DNA of 64,000 nucleotides from the NCBI GenBank assembly GCA_022385805.1, contig MU277686.1:8249-72248 (forward strand), given 5' to 3'. Positions 47,214 to 59,892 of the stretch are shown here, piece by piece. The position numbers and the translations under genes were made by a program. Source of the DNA: Pilatotrama ljubarskyi. Lineage: Eukaryota > Basidiomycota > Agaricomycetes > Polyporales > Polyporaceae. How positions within the stretch are numbered: position 1 is the stretch's first letter; each line of letters starts with the position of its first letter. The notes under the pieces were generated by a model. The model made no database searches. It was not told the DNA's origin and saw only the letters and a program-made list of their open reading frames with translations.

Positions 47214-48793
47214 ATGCTTGCTTCGTTGCGGAGGAATGGGTTGGTGGACAGGTCGGTGCTAAATCCTCCGTGTACGCCAATTCATGCCCACACCCTCGGA
47301 CGGTCTCCCAGCCGTGCGGTGACGAGACACCCTCGCCATGCTACAGCAGCAAGATGTAGCTCGAGGCATATTGCATTCTCGGTGCACACGCTAGACGGAC
47401 CGACTTGGAAAACCTCTGGCTCTGTCGCATCCTACCGCCTCGGCTCTCGATTCGTCTCCACTAACCCTTCCCCTACGACCAAGTCCACCACCTCCGAAGC
47501 AATCCCACCCACAGCACCAGGAGCTGCGACTCGCAAGCACAAGGTCGACCTACGCCCCGGACCCGTCAAGCCTCCGAAACCTTCATCGGAATCGGCTCCC
47601 GCTTCCGTCTCTTCCACCGCGTCAAGTTCTACCTCAGAACAAACCTCCCAAGACAGCCCCGCCGCTTCCCTACCTTCCTCTTCTTCCCCTGAGGCGGCGG
47701 CACGTCCGAGCATATCCAACGCTGCGCACAAGGTGATCGAGGTCGCGAAGGAAGACTACCAGGAGGCCTCGAAGCACGGGATCCTCGCGCCCCCGCCCGA
47801 GAACGCGTCCTGGGCCGGGAAGCTCTTCCACCAGGCGAAGGAGCTCTTTGTATGGCGTTCTGTTATGCTCTGCGTCGTGCTCTGATCAACGCGTGCTGCA
47901 GAAATTCTACTGGAACGGCGTGAAGCTCATCAACACCCACCGTGTCCGCGTACGGGCAATCAACGCACGGGTGAAGGCCGGTGGCGCTCCACTCTCGCGA
48001 TGGGAGACGCGCTTCATCGCGAACTACAAGCAGGACGCTCTCAAGTACGTCTCCTCCTATGCGCACGTGGTGTGAAAGAGCTGACCGTTCGCAAGACTCA
48101 TCCCGTTCGCCCTCATCATCATCATTGCCGAGGAGGCCATCCCTCTCGTGGTGATCTACACGCCCTTCCTCCTTCCGTCCACATGTCTCCTTCCCTCCCA
48201 GAAGGAGCGGATAGACGCGAAGCGGAGAGAGAAGCAGCGTTCCTTCGCGCAGGAGATGAAGTCCTCCTTCGAGGACGTCCACAACCGCGCCATAGCCCAG
48301 CCTGACGCTAGCATAGACGCGCTGCTCGACCGGACAGCGCTCACCTGTTACAGCGGGTATGTAGCCTCCACACCAATCCATCACATTCTGGACGAGGGCT
48401 GATGCATGGCTATAGCGTGCTGTCCCTGTCCACCTTTGGCCCCCACCCGCTGCGTCTCCGGCGGGTCAAGAAGCGCATGCGGGCCCTCGCCGCCGACGAT
48501 GAGCTCTTGGCGCGCGAGGACCACGGCGAGCGGCTGTCAGTGGATGAGCTCCGTGAAGCCCTCGAGGAGCGGGGAATGTGAGTATCCGTCACGTTCTGCC
48601 TTTTGCTGCATATCTGACCATGCGACTGCTTGTTTTTCGCAGTGTAACCGAAGGTCTCTCCACGGACGCCATGCGCGCCCGTCTCCGCTGGTGGCTCTCG
48701 CACTCCCAAGCACCGGACAGCGACCCCATCCGGACGCGCGTCCTCCTCGTCGCGCGGAATGCGCTCGGGAAGCACGACACCCCCGAAGCATAG
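47214..48793 (+). CDS. Mitochondrial LETM1-family protein
   Basis: Inner-membrane protein with a ribosome-binding LETM1 domain; relatives (Mdm38/Ylh47, LETM1) act in K+/H+ exchange and insertion of mitochondrial translation products. Five exons: 47214-47849, 47902-48044, 48096-48356, 48416-48577, 48643-48793, giving 450 aa. The first ~60 residues are Arg/Ser-rich with almost no acids, as in a mitochondrial presequence, followed by a Pro/Ser-rich linker. The LETM1 core starts at KFYWNGVKLI and includes one membrane span (LIPFALIIIIAEEAIPLVVI) with the family's proline. The soluble RBD follows (RMRALAADDELLAREDHGE, LREALEERG). It lacks the C-terminal coiled coils of full-length LETM1, so it fits the shorter LETMD1-like type. 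Confidence 0.86.
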
Positions 48794-49125
48794 GCTGACG
48801 GGCGTCACCTCTAGTCCGCAGCAGCTACGATAGAGACAGGACGGTCCTAGACGGACGCGGCAGGACCGGGTGCGACCTGTGCGCTCCCTCAGTAGCTAGT
48901 TAGCATAAATGGCTCGTACAGTACCGTAGACGGCGGGTTAATCGCGGTGTATTCACAGCTCAATCCACATCCCACGTTCCTTAGGCCTCACCTCTTCCCC
49001 CTCTGTCGCATGTCGGACGCATGCCTTAGGCAGCCTACAAAGTCAAGGAAGATGTTACTCTACTTGATACATGCGATCTAAGAGTTACATGCTTCATGTC
49101 CACTGCTCGGCGGTAGGTCCCGTCC
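48794..49125. other. Convergent 3' region of the LETM1 gene and SKI3
   Basis: 332 bp between stop codons on opposite strands; no gene seen. Confidence 0.5.
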
Positions 49126-52100
49126 TCACTGCGCGCCCCGACTCCGGACATACGCGACCGCCGCCCAGCCTCTCCTGTCCCAGGGCGAGAGCATGACGCC
49201 CTTCTGCGCAAGCTTGAGCGCCTCCGCCGCGCCTCCCCAGCTCTCCACGCACAGCGCGACGGCGTGCAGGGCAAGCGAGGCGCGCAGGTCAGCCAAGTCG
49301 CCCCGAGCCTGCGAGGAGCCGCTGAGGATGGCGAGCGCGGCGCTGCTCTTGCCATCCCGGAGCGTGAGCGAGGCGAGTTCGCGACGGACGTCCGTGCGTT
49401 CGGGTTCGGCGAAGACGGCTTTCTGTGCGACGGACGTGGCTTGTCTCGCGTCGCCCTGAGGAATGGTACGCTACGGTCAGAGCATGCGCAGATGACATAG
49501 GTAGGAGGGGAGCTTACCTGGCCTAGGTGGTGCTGTACAAGAAGGTAAGTGACGTCTCGCTCGGGGTCGCGCTCATGTCGCTGGTCAAGGGGCAACGAGA
49601 GAACTTCGGACAGTGCGGCGTCGACGAGACCGTCATCGTCAGTGAGGATGCCCATCCCGGCTAGCGTATTGATAGCCATGAGGTTCTCAGGGTCGTACTC
49701 GATGCTACCGTGACACCGTCAGCGCAATCCTTTTCGTACCGAGCTCCTGAGTGCGGTACATACCTCTGCAGCAGCTGGGTCTTCGCAGACTCCTTCGCCT
49801 CATCAGTGCCGATAGCCCATAGTGTCTGCGCGAGCAGCACGACCACGTGCCCTCTGATTACCGGGTGGTCCGCCGCCGTGGCCATCGCGGCTTCGAACAG
49901 GGCCAACGCCTCTGCCAGCTGACCGAGCTTGAAGTTTGCCAGGCCAGACCCAAACTGACACTGGGCGAGGAGGACCTTCGCCTCTGACCCTTCCGCTTCT
50001 TCGGCGAGCAGGCCTGATGCGACCTGATACGACTCGAGCGCGCCTTCGTAGTCGGCAACCGAGAGTCGCAGGCGTGCGACATTTACATGGGCGATGGTGA
50101 ACTGCCGTTCGATGACCGGGTCCTCTGTCTCTTCGTATGCTGCTTCGAGCAAGGTGATCGCACGACCGACGAGGTCGATGCCGAGGCCGATGTGCCCGAT
50201 GCGTTCGCACACAAGTCCGAACAGATGCAAAGCGGATGCATCCTGAGGACGCTGCTTGCAGAACCTATCGAGGACAAAGAACGCCGGAAGGAAGGCGTCC
50301 TTCGATGCAGAACGGGACTTCGTTGACTCGTTGATCTTCTTGAAGAGACGCGTGGCGTACTCTAGGTCGGCCTCGGGCTACGTATCGCGTCAACGACCAA
50401 GTGAGCGGCCATCTATGTGCAACTCACCACAGTAGCTGTCAGAGTGGTCGCATGCTCGAACAATGCTCTCGCTTCTCTATCGTGTCCATTCGCCGTCGCC
50501 ACTAGGCCCTGGCCCACCCAAGCCAGCGCATAGTCCGGATCAAGAGTCTGCGCCTTGTAAAATGCCTCATTCGCAAGCTCCGCGTCCTCGTGGTGCAGAT
50601 AGAACAGTCCAAGGTTCGTCCACGTCGCAGCGTTCTACCGTGTCAGCCGTTAGCACTCGGTGAAACAGGCATGCAGGCAAGCGGACAGAATGTACCTTGG
50701 AGTCGATCTCGAGGGCGCGGACGTATGAATGCTGGCACACGCCCGGCTGAGACAGGAACGTCGCGTTTCCAAGGGCCACCCAGAATGCATCGTTGCTAGG
50801 CTCTAAGCGCAAGGCCTCCTTAAATTGGGTGATAGCGTGCTGCTGGAGCCGATCGCGTTTCGCGCTGTCCGAGGTGCGGCGGGCGAACGTTGACAGCGCG
50901 GAGCCGAGGTCGTAGTATGCAGTCGCTTTAGCCGCGTCGTCAACGGCACCGAGTGTGAGACGGTAATCGTAGGCTGTAATCGCAATCTCGAGCGCAAGGA
51001 GGGAGAGGTTGGTGGACTCAGCGCCAGTCAAAGGATAGGAAATGATGTCAGCAAGCCCTGTGCTAGGATGAGCGGTGACCAGCGGGATCACGGTTGTGAG
51101 GACCTCGCGCACAAGGTCATCGTCGGAGATGTCAGCGAAGCCGGATAGGTGGAAGAGTGCGTCGGCAATTGTCTTCCACGCCACCCGTCGGAAGCCCGAG
51201 CTTGCCTCCAGCAGATCCAGGCTAACGCGGACAGCGGAGATGAACGACGTCTCCGCTCTCGCCGAGAAGCCTGTGGAGAGCTCATAACGACCCAAGTCGA
51301 GGTAGCTCTGACCCAAGGAATGGAGGACCCCGATTTCTTTCGGGCGGTCGGAGAGGATCGACTGGAAGGATTTGATGGCTTCTTCGTATGCACCCATCTG
51401 TCGCTGCACCTCGCCGATGAAATATGACGCGATCCAGTCCGCCGGGTCTAGCTCGCGGGCGTGCTCAAGAGCCTTGAACGCAGCGGCATACCGCCCTGCT
51501 TTGCTGTATGCCTCCCCGAGTCGTAGCCAGGACATATGATCAACGACGTCCGTCCGAAGAGCAATCTGAAAGGCTTCGATGGCGGCGACGTAGTTGCGGC
51601 GTGTCTAACCACGTATCAGTATCGAAGCTTCACGTGCAGAAAACAAGCAGAAGTGGGTATCTCGTACCAGCTCTACAGCACCAACGGCCTTCCATGCCCA
51701 CGCGTTGATGGGGAGGTATCGACGAGAGGCCCGAGCCTCAGGCCCTTGCTCCAAGCCGCCTTCACCTTCTATCGTGCGGCGAGCGACGACTTCCACAAGG
51801 TCCCACTCGCCCTCTTCCGCGAATCCTTCTGCAAGCCTACGCGCAGCATCCGCTTCGCGAGGATCGAACTCGAACGCTTTCTGGAAGCACTTAGATGCGC
51901 GGTTCGGGTCTGGGGGTGACGCAAACTCCGAGTAGTAGATACCAAGGGAAGTGAAGGCAGGCGCAAAACTGGGGTACCGCTTCAAAGACGTGACGAAGTA
52001 CTTGAATGCCTCCTCGCGATGTTCATCTGAAGGTGAGAATGAATGAGTGGAAACTCGGTGACGGGCCATCAACACAACAATCTCACCGCCCATTTCCCAG

Positions 52101-54247
52101 TAGCAGCGCCCAAGCCTCCACCAGCACCTCGCTTTGTCTTCTTCGTGACCCTCGAGTTCGTCAAGTTCTCCGATGACCTCTCGCAACTCGTCGGCAGCCT
52201 TCTGCAACTCGCCCCGCATCGCCATACACCAAGCACGTTCTTCCTTGGCGCGACTTGCCTGATCGAAATCTTCCGGGTTCAGCTTGACGACCCTACCGAA
52301 CAACTCCTCCGCATCGCTCCATTTCTTCGCATGCTGCAAGACAAAACCTCGCCCCATGAGTGCAGGAATGTTGTCAGGATCCTCTGCGAGAACGTCGTCG
52401 ATGATCCTCAACGCGCGGGGGTGGTTCTTTGGCGGGAAGAGGTGCACGAGCGACGTGGCCAATGTGACGTTGAAAACCTTCTTCACTCTGGAGGACGGGT
52501 CAGAGTGATCGATCGTCATTGACAGGGAAGACGTACTGCTTAAGCGATCTGCCCCAGTTCTGTTCGGACCGGCGGACGAGCTCGAGTCCGCTCTCGGACA
52601 GCTTGATCGCGTTCTCGTAGTCCGCATCCTGTTCGTACAGCTGGGTTATGATCCTGTGTGCGAGGAGCGAGTCGTTCAGACTGGTGAAAGCGTCCTGAAA
52701 GAAGAATCATGAGTGAGGTCAGGCATCTTGGAGGATGGGTGAACGGACCATCATAATCTCGATGTAGTCAACGTCGGGATCAGCTTCGGGGGGAGCACCC
52801 TCTTCATCTTCATCCTCGGTCAACTGGATAGCCATGTGCTGGAAGTATGCCTCGAGCAGCTTCGTGAGCGGCGATGCCGGGAACAGCTCCATAAATTGTC
52901 TCAGGATGGAAATATCGTAATCCTCTGACGCGCGCTCAGCCGGCAGAAAATATGACGACCAGCCGACACCTACCTATGCTGGGGGCATCTTTGCTCTCGA
53001 TGAATAACGTCCAGGCGAGTTCATCGGGTATCTTCAGAAGCACCATCCCGCTGATGAGCTTGTCTACCTCAGCCGCCAGTTGTGCCTTAGACTCCTTGTG
53101 CTTTCCCGTCGTGGGCAGGGCGAATAGATGCCGTTGCTTCATCCGAAGCAATTTCGCCTCTGTTGCGCGGCGCAGCTCGTCCGACGTATTTGGATGGTTC
53201 AGGATCTCGTCATACAGACGGGGTAGCTACGCGACGGGAAGGGTTTATGAGCCTCCTGGCGAAAGTAAAAAGCAGGGTGCTCTCACCTGAGACGAAGCGA
53301 GAACTTCCAGCGTTACATCGCGTATGATCTGGTCCACTGGTGGGGCTCCTAGTCTTTGTCGACGCTTTGCAATCTCATCTTGAGCCACGGTATTCTCTTC
53401 CTGCTCGTATATAGAGACCAGCTCTTCCAGGATGGACAATGAGTTGTGGATCGCGGCTTGTATCGGACCGATAGATGTAGAGGTGGGATTTGTGGGATCC
53501 GGGGGAGGAAGGGTAGAGAGGACAGGGTAGAGCTCCGATTCCGGGAGCAGCAGATATAGCACCTGCGCTAACTACGGGCTCTGATTAGAACCATTGCACG
53601 CTAGTCTGGTGCGTTGCACTTGCCTGCATGCGATTGCTTCTGCTTTCGTCACGACGCAGCTCGATGAGCCTTTGAACAAATTCCGCGCACTTCACAGCAT
53701 CGTTTCTTACGGAGAAGTGAGTAGCTGTAGAGCCGAGATAGGATGGATGAAACAGGCATACGCGGCTGCGTGCAAATTAGCCAGCTTCTCGAGTGACTCT
53801 GCATAGTCCTCCCACTTTTCAAGCTTCTCATACAGTTGTGAAAGCCCCTGCGTTCCGGTGTTAGTTGCGTCCATGAATGGCGCGGGTCTCCGGATGCTCA
53901 CTTGCCATGCCAGTAGCTGTTCCGGGTTCAGGTCAACAGCCTTTCGATATGCCTGGTCCAAACAATGTCACTACATGTTGCTGCACCGGAGTCCGGAGCA
54001 GCAGTTACTTGCTCGCTCTTCTCGAGGTCCTCTAACCTCATGTACGCCAGTCCCAGAAACACATGACTTCAGATTACACAAGGGGTCAACACAGAACATG
54101 TAGGCATTGGATATAAGCCACATACGCGTGATAGTTATCCGGCTCGTACTCTAGCACGCCCAGAGCGGCGTCTCGCCCCTTCTCATTCTCCTGCTTGGCC
54201 AAAGCGTCGCGCGCTGCTTTGAGCTTGCCCTTCACGAACGCCGACAT
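49126..54247 (-). CDS. SKI3: Ski3, TPR scaffold of the superkiller complex
   Basis: Tetratricopeptide scaffold that holds Ski2 helicase and Ski8 and feeds RNA to the cytoplasmic exosome in 3'-5' mRNA decay. ATG at 54247 opens MSAFVKGKLKAARDAL, the conserved Ski3 start, followed by the first TPR (VLEYEPDNYHA). The following short exons read HVFLGLAYMRLEDLEKSEQ and AYRKAVDLNPEQLLAWQ. TPR-like helices continue throughout (for example LEHARELDPADWIASYFIGE and FKEALRLEPSNDAFWVALG). The end reads PWDRRGWAAVAYVRS before the stop at 49126. About 5.1 kb with many small introns; estimated protein 1400-1450 aa. I did not fix every internal exon boundary. No stop or shift was noticed in the larger exons. 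Confidence 0.9.
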
Positions 54248-55087
54248 TTTGTACCCGGAAGTGTTGAAGATGTCTTCTGCTGACTGCAGGCACCTTGAAA
54301 TGAGAGATCTAGGGATATAGGCAGCTGCCGCGGACAAGGCTCAAGTCAAAGTGCGTCATTCTCGTTCTGCGTCCATGGGCGTCCACCTCGGTGAACGTTC
54401 CATCTAATCTTATCTCCTCCTCTGCGCAGAGGAGTCCGTATGGACTGAGGACTCTGGCCCGAGCACACCGTGAGTCGTGATTGAACATATCGCCGAATCA
54501 GACACACAATGCGGGTGATTCATGACGGAACACAAGTACGAGAATGTGCAGGCGATGCAAGGCAAACATAGTTGGTCGCTGCCGTAGCCTCGCAGTCAAA
54601 CTCCATCACACTGATCATCCAAAATCTCACCCATGATTTATTGGCAACGGCGAATCCTTAGTAAAGTGCAGGAGACAGTCTATGAATTGGAACAAGTAGC
54701 TGACGGGAAGAACAAATATTGCAGCAGAAGTACTGGCCCAAAGGGAGAAAGCTCGAAGGAGAGCGAGTTGTCATGCAACGGATGTGGCGTGGGGCGTAAC
54801 GGACGGATGCGGAGATGAAGGTGGGTGTGTCGGCTCGGAGGGCTGGGAGTAGCGGGATGAAGCAGGGCGAGCGAGTTGCGCGACGGCGTACGACGCACAG
54901 CGGCAGGTATTACGAAGAAGGGGGTAGAGTTCCAGGGGCGAGTAGCGGCTAGTGGCTATGCGTAAGGGTGTGTAGCGTGGATGCGTGCAGCGACGAGTAT
55001 GGGGAGGGTATAACTACTAAGACAGCGGCGAGAACGCACGTAATGCAAGATGGTCCTTGTTATGCCAATGCGAGAAGATATAGGACA
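54248..55087. other. Intergenic, upstream of SKI3 and 3' of chitin synthase
   Basis: 840 bp. It should hold the SKI3 promoter. No TATA box close to the ATG and no open frame of note. Confidence 0.5.
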
Positions 55088-58000
55088 CTAGAACTTCGCC
55101 CCAGGGTCCAAAGGCCCGAGTGGCCCATACTCGTGCTTGCCTGACCGCCCCCCGCTCCGCTTCTTCGCATGCGTCTTCCACTCGTCAGCTACTGCCGAGC
55201 TCACCGCGCCCGCTTGGCCCGGCGTCATCGGTGTCGTGGGCGACAGCGCATTTCGCGAGAGCGGAGTGTACCTGGGCCCATCAGAGAGCTGGAACCTCGG
55301 TGGTTCCGCCATCGTGCGCCCATGAGACGGCCGGTCATCGAAACCCGCCTCCAGCATGGCTTCCAAGTCCGAGGCAGCGACGGTCTCTGCGCTCTCGAGC
55401 GCTTGAGGCATGAGACCGAGGGGTGGTGGCGGATACTGCGTACTGTTCTCGTTGTACCCACCGATTTGCGCACCCCAGTGGTCGTCGTCCGATGAGGCGA
55501 CGGAGACCGTGTCGGAGCCGTCATATTGGCTATAGACGTCGCTCCGCGCGGTGAGTTCGCCGTTGCCTCCGATGTAGGCACCGTGCATGCGTTCGAACTC
55601 CCTTCTGCGCCTCTCTTCACGGCGGAGCTTGCGCAGCCGCGAGCGTTCCCAGTCTTCCCATCGGCGCATAGGGACGTTGTTCGCGCCAGCGACCCCATGG
55701 CCGTCGCCGTGCGCCTCGCCCTTCCCTTCGCCTTCGACTTTCCTTTATATCACGCAGGCCGTCAGAAGGGCGACCGGTATCAAGACAGAAGTAAACTTAC
55801 CGTGTTTCACCCCAGGAGAAGTCGTCGAAGTGCCAGAACGCGTATACGGGAAGCACCAAGTTCCATATCGGCAGAGCGACCAAGTAGATCAACATCCAGA
55901 AGATGTAGACGACCTTCCGGGTGGTGATCAGGATGAGGATGGCAGGGAGGCCTAGGACGGCGATGAGGAGGACGAGGGGAATCGCCTCCTCGAAGTTGTG
56001 TGGGGGACTGAGCGCCATGGTGATGATGAGCATGTAGGTGAGGGAGATGGCGATCGGGAGGACGACGGTGCCGATGAGATCCATGAATACGACGAATTGC
56101 ATGCTGAAGCAGAAGGTGCCGCAGAGGTTGCGCACGAGGACGAGCTCCATGAGGTTGTGAATGGTCGAGTTGATCCATCGCCGACGTTGCGAGAGGAGGA
56201 CGCTGAACGTATCGGGGACGACGGTTCTGCACTTGGCCTGGGGGAGGAACATCATCTTCCGATTGGGGAACGTGCGCAGGAGAATCGTGGTGAGGAAGCG
56301 ATCTTCTCCGAGGAGGAGCAGATTCTTCTGGTGCAGAGTCGTCACCACGGATTGGCTATACTCCTTGACGATCTCGGGCTTGATGATGAGGGGCACCCAG
56401 TCGTCCCCGCTCTGCTTCCGCGCCTTCAATCGGAACATGGAGAAGCATCCGGGAAGACAGGAAACACCACCGAAGACGGACTCGAAGGCTTTCGCGTTGT
56501 GATGGGAGATGAAGTACTCGAAAACCTGGATCGCCGTCACCCACGATTGACGTTTGTTCGCTATCCGGGTTTCGCCGCAGACACCCATGATCATCTGATC
56601 ATGGTGCATGCAATTGACAAGATACTTGAGAGAGTCGGGGAACACCTTGGTGTCGGCATCCACCTGCAACGATCATATTGAGCGACAGCAGATTGAACGA
56701 CTACCAGCGCACTCACCATGAGACAAACTTCGAAGAAATCGGGAGTCACCCCCATAAGGATATGAATTTTACGGAAAAGGTCGAAGTCGAGAGGCGTCAT
56801 CCGGTCGTTGTAGGTGACGCGGGAGAAGAAGTTCATCAGAATCAACTGACTGTCGCGCTTGCCTCGGTTTCCGGGTTTCTTCTCGGTCGCAGCTTCCGCC
56901 TCCGTACCACACTTCACGACAATGACCGTGGGTGTCCGACGACCAGCGACGGCTACGGAAACTAATCAGCATCGAGCCACTAACCTGGAACGAGAAACAG
57001 AGGGCTCACTGTAGTGCCCCGCGTAGACCATCGCTCTGTTCTCGGCCTTGGCACCCGAGCCGACGGCACCGTAGCTCATGGGCACCGGGTTACCGAAACG
57101 TGGGTCCGCCTCCAAGAGACTGACGCAGATGTCCGGCGTACTCCGCTTCTCGCCGGCACCGGTGATCATACCGTCCGCAACGACAAAGAGCAGTTTGCGC
57201 GAGTCCGCGTACGATGTAAGTGAGATCGAGTCGAGGGTCGTCCTCAACGACTCTTCGCCTTCGGAGTAGCACGTCACCAGGCAGACAGCGAAGAGTTCCG
57301 CGCCGATTTGTGCGAGACTCATAACAGGCGCGACTGCACCGGAATCGCTGTTGACGAGCGTAGAGTTCGAAGATGCGAGGGAGCGGGCACCCTTCCCAGA
57401 CTTCGCGAGCTTCTTCCCTCCTGCCCATGGTGCCGTGCCGTGCAGGTTGTCGATAGAGACGTTGGCGCCTTCCGGCATTACGGCCGGACTGATAGCAGAG
57501 CGATTGAGGGTGCGGTTGTCGGGGGGACCAGCCAGGCGAGAGGACATGAACCAGTTGAAAATGCAGGCCATGAAAAACCGGACGAGCACCAGGCTCAGGA
57601 CCACGATCAAGCCAGCATACAAGACGAGTTGTGATATGACGCAGCCGGGCGTGATCTTGTCGATGTTCCCGGCATAGTAGCGTTGCACAAGGCACGGTAC
57701 AGCCTGTCGGAGGTCCGAGCGGTAGTAAAAGAGACGAGTACCGTCACGGCCGCTCTCGCCTGGCATCTTCTGCAGAATGGTACGGATGGCAGCGTCGAGG
57801 TTGTCGGAGGGAATAGGGTTTCGATGAAGGGCCATGTAGGGGTTCATGTTGAGGACCGCACCGTCGAGTACGAAGTAGTTCTCGAGTGCCGCGACTTGGT
57901 CCCAGTCGTAACCAACAATCAAGCTGGTGTTGATAAAGCCCAGCGACTGCAGCGTAGACGCATCCAGCTTGGGGAGAGGGCAGGTCGTCGCGTTAGAGCA

Positions 58001-58627
58001 TGGTGCTTCGGCAGCAGCGCGGAACGAGAGGCCGTTACAAGCGGGATACTGGCTGGCATCCCGTTGAAACAGGGTCGTAATGTCCTGTCCTGGGTTCTTG
58101 AGGAGGTCCACAAACTTGCCGTTGGGGATGTCGGGATACTTGGTGATGTTCATCTGCCAACCCTGCACGCCGAGGACTCCTTGCACGGACCCTTTTGAGG
58201 CGAACCTGCCGACGAACTGAACAGTGTCCGGACACAGCACCTTCTGAAACCCGACGGTGAGGAAACCGACGATCCCGCACAGGACGATAATGATGAAGCA
58301 TAACGCAATCTTCTCCCTCCAGGCCTGACGCTTCTGCTTGTCCTTGAGCCCGCCAAGGGACTCAAGCAGGAAGTCGGGGGCCCAGAAGGACACGACGCGG
58401 GAGAATATGCGCCATGCATCAAGGGGGGGTCCTTCTGGTACTGGAGTAGTTGGCGAGCCAGGTAACGGCGCAGCATGGGGCGTAATGAGCGGGACGGGCG
58501 CAACGCTACGCTCGGGACGGGTAAGCGTCTTCGCACGGCGGACTGTCGTGGCCGAAGGATTCAGAGCTCTTGAGGTTGGGATCGGGACATCTGCGGGATC
58601 ATACTTGGGTCGGAAGTGAGCAGACAT
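55088..58627 (-). CDS. Class IV chitin synthase (Chs3-like)
   Basis: Processive membrane glycosyltransferase making beta-1,4-GlcNAc polymer from UDP-GlcNAc for the cell wall. Four exons, 58627-57010, 56952-56717, 56663-55801 and 55742-55088, give 1123 aa. The N-terminal region has the class IV pattern: [15 protein letters not shown], a membrane span ([16 protein letters not shown]), a cytochrome-b5-like extracellular domain and a second span near 330. The GT2 core holds the UDP-binding [19 protein letters not shown] at about 619-622, GEDRFL at 737-742 and the catalytic QRRRW at 777-781. A cluster of membrane helices and FSWGETR follow. The last ~220 residues are a charged, disordered cytosolic tail with an Arg-rich start. 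No chaperone or myosin domain. Confidence 0.95.
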
Positions 58628-59892
58628 GCTCTGAGGAAGTTAAAAACGAGAGACAGGCAGCGTGAAGCACGGCGGGAGCGTCAGAAAGGAAGGAATGTGA
58701 GGGGAGCGTCGGCAGCGGCGGCGACGAGGACGAGGACGAGGAAGAAGGCAACGACGAGAACGCCCGTCGGCTCACACCGCCCTAAGCGATGGAGCGATTG
58801 TTGTGCACGTTCAGACTCCGATTACCAGAGCTTACTGGAGCTCGAAAAGCGCCGAAAGGAGAGTAATGCGAGCTTGACAGATGAACGATACCAACTTTGA
58901 TTGCTTCTTAGCTCCTATCAATCAACGCTTCGCGTGCCCCGCCCCGCCACCCGCCCAGATGGAGCAGTTCGAAATCCAAGAGGGCCGCCTCCGAGCTCGT
59001 TTCCTCCATCCATGCAGGCCGCTCGCTCTGAGCAATGTCGATCGCCCTCGTTGACCCTCACCCAGTGCCTCTGGCGTCGCGTAGAATTTCTCGCGTCGCG
59101 TCCGAGCCTATCTCAGACCAGACGGCATGCGTGGATATACAGCATTCGTCGCGTACGAGCGACGCCGAGAATGACCCTCTGGTCGCCCAGGTACGATATA
59201 TGCGTTGTCAGAGGATAGCGTCCAACCCGCCACAATTTGTCGTGTTTTCAAGCTCGGAAAACTGGCTTCCCAGCACCATGCAAGCGAATACAACCGCCTA
59301 AAATATGGACCGAGAGGTATGTTGACACGTCTCAGAGCAGTCTTGGGGCAGTTATGTTGAGAGTTTTGCCGGGTGTGCAGGCTCACCTTTCGCATACGTT
59401 CCATACTCGGTGCAAATGCCCGACCACTATAGAGTGATGCAGGCTCACCAAACCCGCTGGGCGCAGCGAAGAGCGTGGTGGCCTAGCGAGAACAGCTGTG
59501 ATGCCGAGCGAACTGGTGCATCACCGACCACGACATGCCCGCTCCAAGCTGATATAAAGCCAACCGCAAGAACAGCCAAGAGTACCGCTGAAGTCGACTT
59601 GCAAGAACAGTTGTCGGCTGCAATTTCCTCCCCTCTAATCACCTTGTCAACATCGTTATGCGACTCACAAGGTGGCGCGTCGGGGTCACAGGCCCACTGG
59701 CAAACTTCAGAGACGCACCCAATTGTGTGAGTGCATGCCCACCATCGCGAAGAATATGGCTAACGCCTTGCAAGCATCTCGACCATACTACCATCTGAAC
59801 TGCTGCCCGTCATTTCATCCCATCTAGAACGCTGCACAGATGACTACCCTACAGTTTTCAGGCTTCCTCAATCTCACTTGCTAGATCGTTTG
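58628..59892. other. Divergent promoter region
   Basis: About 1.26 kb between chitin synthase and the phosphatase gene, with only short unsupported open frames. An upstream coding exon of the phosphatase within the last 60 bases cannot be excluded (ATG at 59840, possible acceptor after TTTTCAG). Confidence 0.45.

Noticed and set aside
49035..49679. 214-codon minus-strand frame at the SKI3 3' end
   Set aside because: Wrong frame relative to the Ski3 C-terminus, which ends at the TGA at 49126.
55998..56681. 227-codon plus-strand open frame
   Set aside because: Antisense of the chitin synthase catalytic core.
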